Assembly: GCA_027605045.1 (NCBI GenBank)
Contig: JAQFWX010000056.1
Location: 124,001 to 188,000, forward strand
Direction: 5' to 3'
Source of the DNA: Phallus indusiatus
Taxonomy: Eukaryota; Basidiomycota; Agaricomycetes; Phallales; Phallaceae
DNA: 64,000 nt
In this document: piece after piece, positions 57,918 to 64,000 of the stretch
Layout of the letters: every line of letters begins with the position of its first letter
How positions within the stretch are numbered: the stretch's first letter is position 1
Notes under the pieces: model-generated
The model's input: the letters and a program-made list of their open reading frames with translations, nothing else
Database searches by the model: none
Told to the model about the DNA's origin: nothing
Position numbers and translations under genes: made by a program

Positions 57918-59149
57918 TTAATCTACCTTTCGCGACCATGTGAAATATATGTCATAATAAATGTCATTTGCAGGGTCATCCAGATCCTGTGTTAATTCTT
58001 CTCTAGAAATTCCGAATTGAGGCGATGAACCGATACCAAAGAGAAGAGAACGTCTTAAAGCTGCTGACAATTCACGTAAAGCGGGTTCTAAGAATTTCAT
58101 GGTTATATGCGAGAGTGAAGTAAAATTATAGCGTGAATTACCCAAAGTCTCATCTCGGTAACGAGATATAGGAACGGATATTTTTTTAACGTTAACCTCC
58201 ACGAGCTGGGGAAAAGACCCGAGGACATTTGATAATTCTTGGCCTATGTTTGGTGAACCACCTGTGGACGCTATCAAATCCGCTCTTCCTTGGAAAAACC
58301 TATGTAAACGTGAAGGCAGCGTGTTGCGAATTCCACGAGGAGTCATTACTACATCGGTTACAAGGAGCCACCCTCCAGGCTTCAGCAATTCGATGGTTCT
58401 CTCTAGGGTCACCCTGTAGTTCGGTAGCTAAAAAAGACACAAATTAATATGGGAAGGGAAAGTAAAGTAATTACGTCTACGCACGTGTATGAGTACCAGT
58501 CTAGTATGAATAACGTTGAAACTTGCGGCTTTCAATTGTCCCGGAAAAGGTTCACATAAATTTACTTCCATGTAATCGAGGTTCCGTGGGAGTTTCCTAA
58601 GAAATGAGATTATCCAACAACATTCAGATAACGCTTGCTGGAAAATAAACCTATTTGGACGAGCAATGATGTCCACTGCTACCACGGTCGCCTTCGGAAA
58701 CGTTTGAGCGGCCTGAATAGCCCAAGCTGCGCTTCCAGTTCTAGATGAGGATGAATACCCAGGTTTCAATAATGTCTTCCGAGAACGTACCCCATATCTA
58801 GTATCAATTTCGGAGCCTCGAGTGTAAGAAACGACAGAGCCCCGTTCTGTATTCCTTTGATGGCATTATGTATGTCATCTAGTCTATGGGCAGCGTCAGT
58901 TGTGTCTTTGATTCAGAGCACGAGTTTTGGACCTCTTATATTCCGCGTCTGTTCCTGCCACCCCCTTAAAAGAAAACAGTTAAAAGGTAGGTAATTGAGG
59001 GAATTGGAAAGTATGCGCACAGATTGAAGATACGTTGTATTGGGGATGTCCAACCCAGCACGCTCCGGCCTCGACGCTTGTTTACGTCTGAAGAAGGCAT
59101 TAATTAGCCAATAAGCCTGCTCTTTGAGCGGTGTTACAGGACTAGCCAT
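57918..59149 (-). CDS. SAM-dependent class I methyltransferase
   Basis: Exons join to about 330 aa. It starts MASPVTPLKEQAYWLINAFF and passes through KLILDMG|TGSAAWAIQAA, where an intron with a GTACGT donor splits motif I (D-M-G-T-G-S), then FPKATVVAVDI (motif II acidic residue), LPRNLDYMEVNLCEPFPG, FNVIHTRLVLIH, and the motif III-like LLKPGGWLLVTDV. It ends DPANDIYYDIYFTWSRKVD. The fold is the class I Rossmann methyltransferase typical of fungal secondary-metabolite and small-molecule methylation. The substrate is unknown. It is the fourth minus-strand metabolic gene in a row. Some junctions in the 58450-58670 region were inferred. Confidence 0.82.
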
Positions 59150-61375
59150 GATGGTGAACGGGCCAAAAGATGAGAGAAAAGGGGAGCTTGTGGCATCTCT
59201 TAAAAGCAAAGCAGGGACGAGTACTACTTTTGAGAGGTTAATCTACGAAAAGATGAAGATCCTGATTTCGAAATTTAACCTGAATGGCTTACCTGGCTTT
59301 TCGGTGGGGGCACCTCATGTGGACAGCACACTTACTGGAAGTGTTAGAAAGTAACGTAATTATCTCTCAAGGATGCCCAATTTATTGTGATCACTCATCC
59401 AGTCTCAAAGCCACGAGCATTCGAAGACGAATATCGTCCATAACGGGTAAGGATGGTATATTTCTGGCGTTCCGAAGTGCCAACCGGGAGACCAGGCCAC
59501 AACGAATTTGGTTCCTACTGATGGGCCTAACAGCGACCTTGATACATATTACATTAAATAGCCGGCCGGAACATTCGAAGAAAGAGGGAAGGTGTGAAGT
59601 CATCATGCTGGCAGAATAATCTTCCATCTGCTTATGGAAGCTAAAACGAAAATTAAGGAGCATGTTCTCAATGACCCTGTATGAAAATGTATTGAGATAG
59701 TGGTATATAGATTCTTGGTACTTGCTTTAAACCGAATTGGTCAGGAGTCTACGGAAAATCGGCGAGAATGATCCAAAGTAACACTGACTTGAGCAGAGTT
59801 CCGCGCTATACAATCAAACCTTGAAGACTTGATTTAAACTTGCCCCAGCTGCTCGCGTCGTGCAGAAACCAGTCTAGGCAAGTGACGGCGACGCGGTCAC
59901 ATACGGCATGGTATGCCAATACCGAACGGCAAGCTCCAACCAAGTGGACATGCGATGTGATCTTGTCTCAGTTCCTCTTTCTTCGTACCACGTTTTTGGT
60001 ATGCCATTCAAATGCCAGATATCGCACCGTGCATCTTGCATCTCTTGAGGTTGACTCATAGATTCTTTAGCACGTTGTCGATCACGATCCTTTTCCGCTG
60101 TCAACTTTCCAGTGAACTGCTTGCCAGGCTCCAGTAATTATTAGTCGGGCTCTGGCTTGGAAAGTACGCAACTAATGAGCGATTAAGCTGCAAGTAATAA
60201 TCTTCAACGTGTTCATATCAAATTGTAAGATACATATTCATATCAGCTTACGTTTTTTTGCTGAAGGCTAACTTGATATAGACCTTCCAAGTGCCAAATG
60301 AAAACCAGTCACCAAGTACGAGAGTTTTTTAATTTCATTTTCGGTCGAGAAGCTGTGTCGTTACCATTGACAAGATATTTTCAATGCTAGTCAGGACGGT
60401 TCTATATAAATTGGCTCCACTTCGTTTTCACTTTCTGACATATGCTACTATCCAGACCTCGAAAACTGAGACCTTCTGGTGGGAATTTTGCAGCCAACTC
60501 CCGTGAAGATCCTTAGACTTCGATGTTCTGATTGTCCGGTGATTTTTGAGAGGTTCGGGACGAGAAATGTCCGCCTGTCAAATATGTGATGAAAGAGTAA
60601 GAATTACTATGTAAACGTTTTCTCGACCTCGCTAGACCGTCGTGCATGATGCACCATGCTCCGACATCTCGGAACTGTTTTGGCAATCTCCTATAAACAG
60701 CTTTTTGTCAGCATACGCCCAAACGTCTGACACGAATCGTTATTTTTATCGGTACGCATGTATAGTAAACAGGCTCTCGTGACCATTCATAGACTGAAAA
60801 GAGAATCAGGGGGGGTTGTGCGTTCAATTTTTAGACCTCAAGATAACAACGAAGATCGTCTCCCCGCCGACGTCAAACATTTGTGTCGTAAATCGCGCGC
60901 GGACCGGAGTTGCCAATTCCGAGACTCTGAAGTGATAATTGTTACCGGTTTGGATGACTAGAGCCGGCACCGGTCACTTATGACGCTTACTTCCTTTCTG
61001 AACGGCTTGGATTTTTGTCGACTGTAAATATTTCATTAATAAAATATTCGTGATATGGTGCAAGATCCCTAAAGTCAGCTATTTCGATCGTTTTGATTAT
61101 GCTTCTCATGGCTCATGGCTCTCTGATTCGTCGTACGGACTAGCCAAAATGTGGGAGTGCTCGCCAGGAGTAGTGAAAGTTCGAAACCAAGGCGGCGGAT
61201 CCCTGCACCTGCTACCATGAGCGTAATAGGCACTGAGCAAAGGTGTATTATATAAGAATCAATTACAAAAAAGCATCATTAACATGATGAAAAACTCTGA
61301 GAAACTTGGCCTGTAAGCAACATATGTATAAGAAAAATTACGGAAGACGATTGGATAGAGACTGCGTCAGGACAC
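59150..61375. other. 2.2-kb region with no recognised gene
   Basis: Upstream of the methyltransferase. Short frames at 59284-59619 (+), 59391-59663 (-) and 60758-60961 (+) show no known domain. AT-rich parts alternate with mixed sequence. Confidence 0.4.
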
Positions 61376-61641
61376 TTAAAGCACTTCGAGCGCTTCTTTT
61401 TTCAAAGTCAGTTTGGACACCAGGTGAATGACATGGTAGAGCCCTGCTGGTGCAGGGAACGTCAGCACATTCCCCTCTCCAAGCTTGCTTCCAATTTGTT
61501 TCAAGGCATAACTGTACACTTGCCTTTTATTCGCATAGAAGTATGCGACTTCAAGTTGTACCGCTTAGTCTCTCCGTTAAAACTCACCGTCGCGACGTGA
61601 TCTGACCCTCACCTTCCCTTATCGCGAGATCCAGCGGCCAT
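61376..61641 (-). CDS. Possible small protein gene
   Basis: The start ATGGCCGCTGG at 61641 has a good context. A GTGAGG donor near 61612 and an AAAAG acceptor near 61525 would join MAAGSRDKGR to QVYSYALKQIGSKLGEGNVL, then TFPAPAGLYHVIHLVSKLTL and KKEALEVL, stopping at 61376. That is 58 aa. The second exon has no stop, balanced codon use and a plausible helix-loop pattern with a basic surface. I do not recognise it. It could be a small mitochondrial or ribosomal protein or the last exon of a longer gene. The call rests on reading quality alone. Confidence 0.35.
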
Positions 61642-62948
61642 CTAGTCATAGGCCCAGATAGAGCTTGGAAATCGATCCAACGGATGCTATTTCGCTCGCT
61701 CTCATTTCAAAATTCACAACTTCAGAGCAGTGAGTTACATCACTATATCGTGGAAGATGACTTGCTCTGAAAGTGAAGATGGTGTACACAAAAGGAGGAC
61801 GACGAAACGTCAGAGGGAGAGGGAGAAGAGAATTTCAAAAGCCTGGGCTTTGGGTGTATATGAAGACCTACCAAAAGAAAACGAGTGAAGTTATCAGCAA
61901 AAGTACGCAGCCTTTTATGATTCTTCGTGCTTGCTTAAGCTCACTTGTATGGAAGAATCTTGATGGATGGGAACATTGAATATCGATTGGACAGCAAGGT
62001 CTTCACCGTATAACCAACCTTTATAAAGGCAAAATATTCGTGTGCGAGCGAAGGTCTTTCTGGTATTTCAAGTACGCAAGCTTCTTACACGTGTAACTCT
62101 TCATCTTAATATAACTCCATCTACTCGCAGAGAGACATCGAAACTGTTGCATCTCAATCAGCCAAGGATCTGACACGTCTTGTGCAACAGACCAGCGGGT
62201 CCTAACCTCGGAATGCAACCAAGCAAAAGCTTTGCAAGACTGCGCAACTGAGAACGCCACCTTACAAACGACGTGGTGTGGCGAGCGAGATACAGCAATT
62301 CACAGAACAAAATTGGGGGTTAGGCGTTTCAAAATATGTGCTTTGAAATGATTTGTCTCTCTCCATGTGGGACGGTGTAGCGTACTTGGGTTTTGAAGAC
62401 AATGAGGTTCGTTATCCATGAGCGTTGAGCGCTGAAGCTTATTTTGCTCAAAGGAACTATACCTGAGCGGGAAAGCATCATTCCATGCAACCTGTGAAGC
62501 GAATTAGGGACAAGAAGCAACTGTTTGGCGGCGAGAAGACAGCTGCAGCACTGGCGCTTCTCTTCACTACGGACAGACATGAACAACCTTTAGTTGTTCT
62601 ATCCGTCTCATTTCTTCGTGTTGGACGAATTGATGCTGCTCTAAACAATACCAATGTTGCAAAAACTTACATCCGAAATTATACTTCCAACGAACTTCCG
62701 TTCATCGTCATCCATCTAGGAGGATCGTTGTACGAAAAGGGGACTCTCTTATCGGAGTATATCGTCGTCAACGTTAAACGTTAAACGTATGAAACGCAAG
62801 ATGATCAATCCATTTGGGAGAGGATAAAAATCAAGATGTATTGATGTATAATAATGAAAATTAGATGTGCTAATAGTACTTGCAAATAATGACTCGTGAC
62901 AATGCGATTAGTAATAAACGTTAAAATGCTTAATATATGTAAAAGAAT
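61642..62948. other. Spacer; one unconvincing frame
   Basis: A plus-strand frame at 62485-62784 (99 codons, MQPVKRIRDKKQLFGGEKTA) has decent codons but no motif, and its upstream neighbour at 61773-61979 does not join it cleanly. Neither is called as a gene. Confidence 0.35.
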
Positions 62949-64000
62949 CTATGTTCGAAGTGAAGATGATGTTGACGCCAGGATATGCCGAGATTCTGCT
63001 AAACCCAGAACATGATAACTATCAGGGCGAGAGTTATCGATCCTCGACGGAGGTGGCGGGGAAGGGAAGTTTCCAAGAAGTCTGGCAACTCCAGAGGTGG
63101 ATGAATCGTTAGTTACAAAGCTCTGACGAAGCTCGTTGTCCTTATTGACGCTGGGAACACTATAGACCGAGGCTGTACTCATAACAGTGTCGCGATTACG
63201 CGGATCGTGATTGCTGTCTACGAAGGATAGTGTTGTGGAGTGACGCTGCACAGCAGATTCTGTCGTAACCGGAACGGATAGCGGAACAATGCCCAACCTA
63301 AGGGTATCTAGGAAGAAGTATATTAATGAAAATCACAAAAGCGTTTGTTTGTAGCCTTAGCCTTACCCTCCACAAAAGTATCGGGGTCTATAACGGAAGA
63401 CGCGCGGGATGACTCGATGTCTTCAGGGAGATCTTGTGGGACAACATTATCGACTTCTATAGTACCTGAGGACACGATTTGTTGAGATACGCTCGTTAGG
63501 GAAGGAGACCTGAGATTAAATCGACCCCCAGAAAACTGCTCTCTGTCGTTCGGCGATACGGGACTTTGTGAAGATAAACCAGCCGTCCCACGAAAATGGG
63601 CACCGCTTGTAATAGGTGATCGTTGATAAAATCCAAAATCGTCGTTGGAATCGGTAATAGCAGCGTTGTTAGGGGTTCCGGGAGAATTTTGGGGTCGTCT
63701 AAAAAACAGGTCGCGGAACTGGTCAAGGTCATCTACTGCGCCAAGCGGTCGACTCATCCAACTATAGCTCGAGCTTTGCGACGATGGGCTGGACATATTC
63801 GTCGAGTTAGGGTCTTGCGGTGGACTTTGAACGTATTGAGCTTTTCCATAATCATGAGGCGATTTCGTTGATATGACATTTGGCGATGGAGAGGTTTCAT
63901 TGAGAGCGGCGTAAGCGTAATACTCTTCCTCTTGATCAATAAGAGTTTGAGGAGAATGTTTTGGTGCATTGACATCCGCAACCGAGTTAGTTTCGTCTTC
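62949..64000 (-). CDS. Unrecognised low-complexity protein, 3' part only
   Basis: The minus-strand frame is open from the right window edge (EDETNSVADVNAPKHSPQTL) through NMSSPSSQSSSYSWMSRPLG, DDLDQFRDLFFRRPQNSPGT and SSRASSVIDPDTFVEG. An intron of about 60 nt near 63368-63306 (GTAAGG donor, ATAG-like acceptor) then leads to DTLRLGIVPLSVPVTTESAV and PSPPPPSRIDNSRPDS, with the stop at 62949. The visible part is about 330 residues, acidic and rich in Ser, Pro and Asn, with no membrane segment. It may be the disordered tail of a regulatory or trafficking protein. The 5' end lies outside the window. Family unknown. Confidence 0.6.

Overview
The window reads as a gene-bearing stretch of a nuclear chromosome from a filamentous basidiomycete, most likely a mushroom-forming agaricomycete. 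The signs are short GT-AG introns of about 50-65 nt in nearly every gene, very short exons, genes on both strands, and lineage-typical families: a DUF6533 membrane protein, a DUF6699 protein, a Ser/Gly-rich membrane protein with an RYGSGYPG motif, and basidiomycete HMG-box regulators. Exon chains were joined by hand from splice signals and reading phase, so single junctions may be wrong by a few bases.

Layout. 0.4-1.7 kb: a trypsin-fold-like protein with a degraded active-site motif (+). 2.6-3.9 kb: an F-box/LRR-like protein (-). 4.3-4.7 kb: a small one-TM protein (+). 5.0-11.8 kb: two paralogous cytochromes P450 (-) separated by an unrelated acidic protein (-). 12.6-13.0 kb: a broken duplicate of the F-box gene's 3' end. 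13.6-15.2 kb: an MDR-family NADP-dependent reductase (+). 15.2-19.5 kb: no recognisable gene. 19.5-23.9 kb: an HMG-box gene and the checkpoint gene BUB3 (+). 23.9-33.0 kb: 9 kb with no recognisable gene. 33.0-35.4 kb: a second HMG-box gene (+). 37.4-38.2 kb: N-terminal acetyltransferase NAA10 (-). 38.9-40.4 kb: a DUF6533 protein (+). 40.9-42.3 kb: a DUF6699 protein (-). 42.6-47.95 kb: a tandem segmental duplication carrying two copies of the Ser/Gly-rich membrane protein; the second has an in-frame stop and its upstream half is split by a 1.1-kb Helitron-like insertion carrying a foreign ORF. 48.3-50.2 kb: a small Ser/Pro-rich protein (-) and a Vps68/TMEM50-family protein (+). 50.5-59.1 kb: four metabolic genes on the minus strand: MAPEG protein, flavin monooxygenase, amino-acid/choline-type permease and SAM methyltransferase. 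61.4-61.6 kb: a possible small gene. 62.9 kb to the end: the 3' part of an unrecognised low-complexity protein running off the window.

How the genes work together. Housekeeping genes (BUB3, NAA10, VPS68) are interleaved with fast-evolving accessory genes. Two blocks could be metabolic neighbourhoods: the P450 pair with the reductase downstream, and the MAPEG-FMO-permease-methyltransferase run. Neither contains a recognisable backbone synthase, so calling them biosynthetic clusters is inference. The most unusual structure is the 42.6-47.95 kb duplication with its asymmetric-terminus insertion; also notable are apparent GC-AG introns in one P450 and 14-nt and 7-nt microexons.
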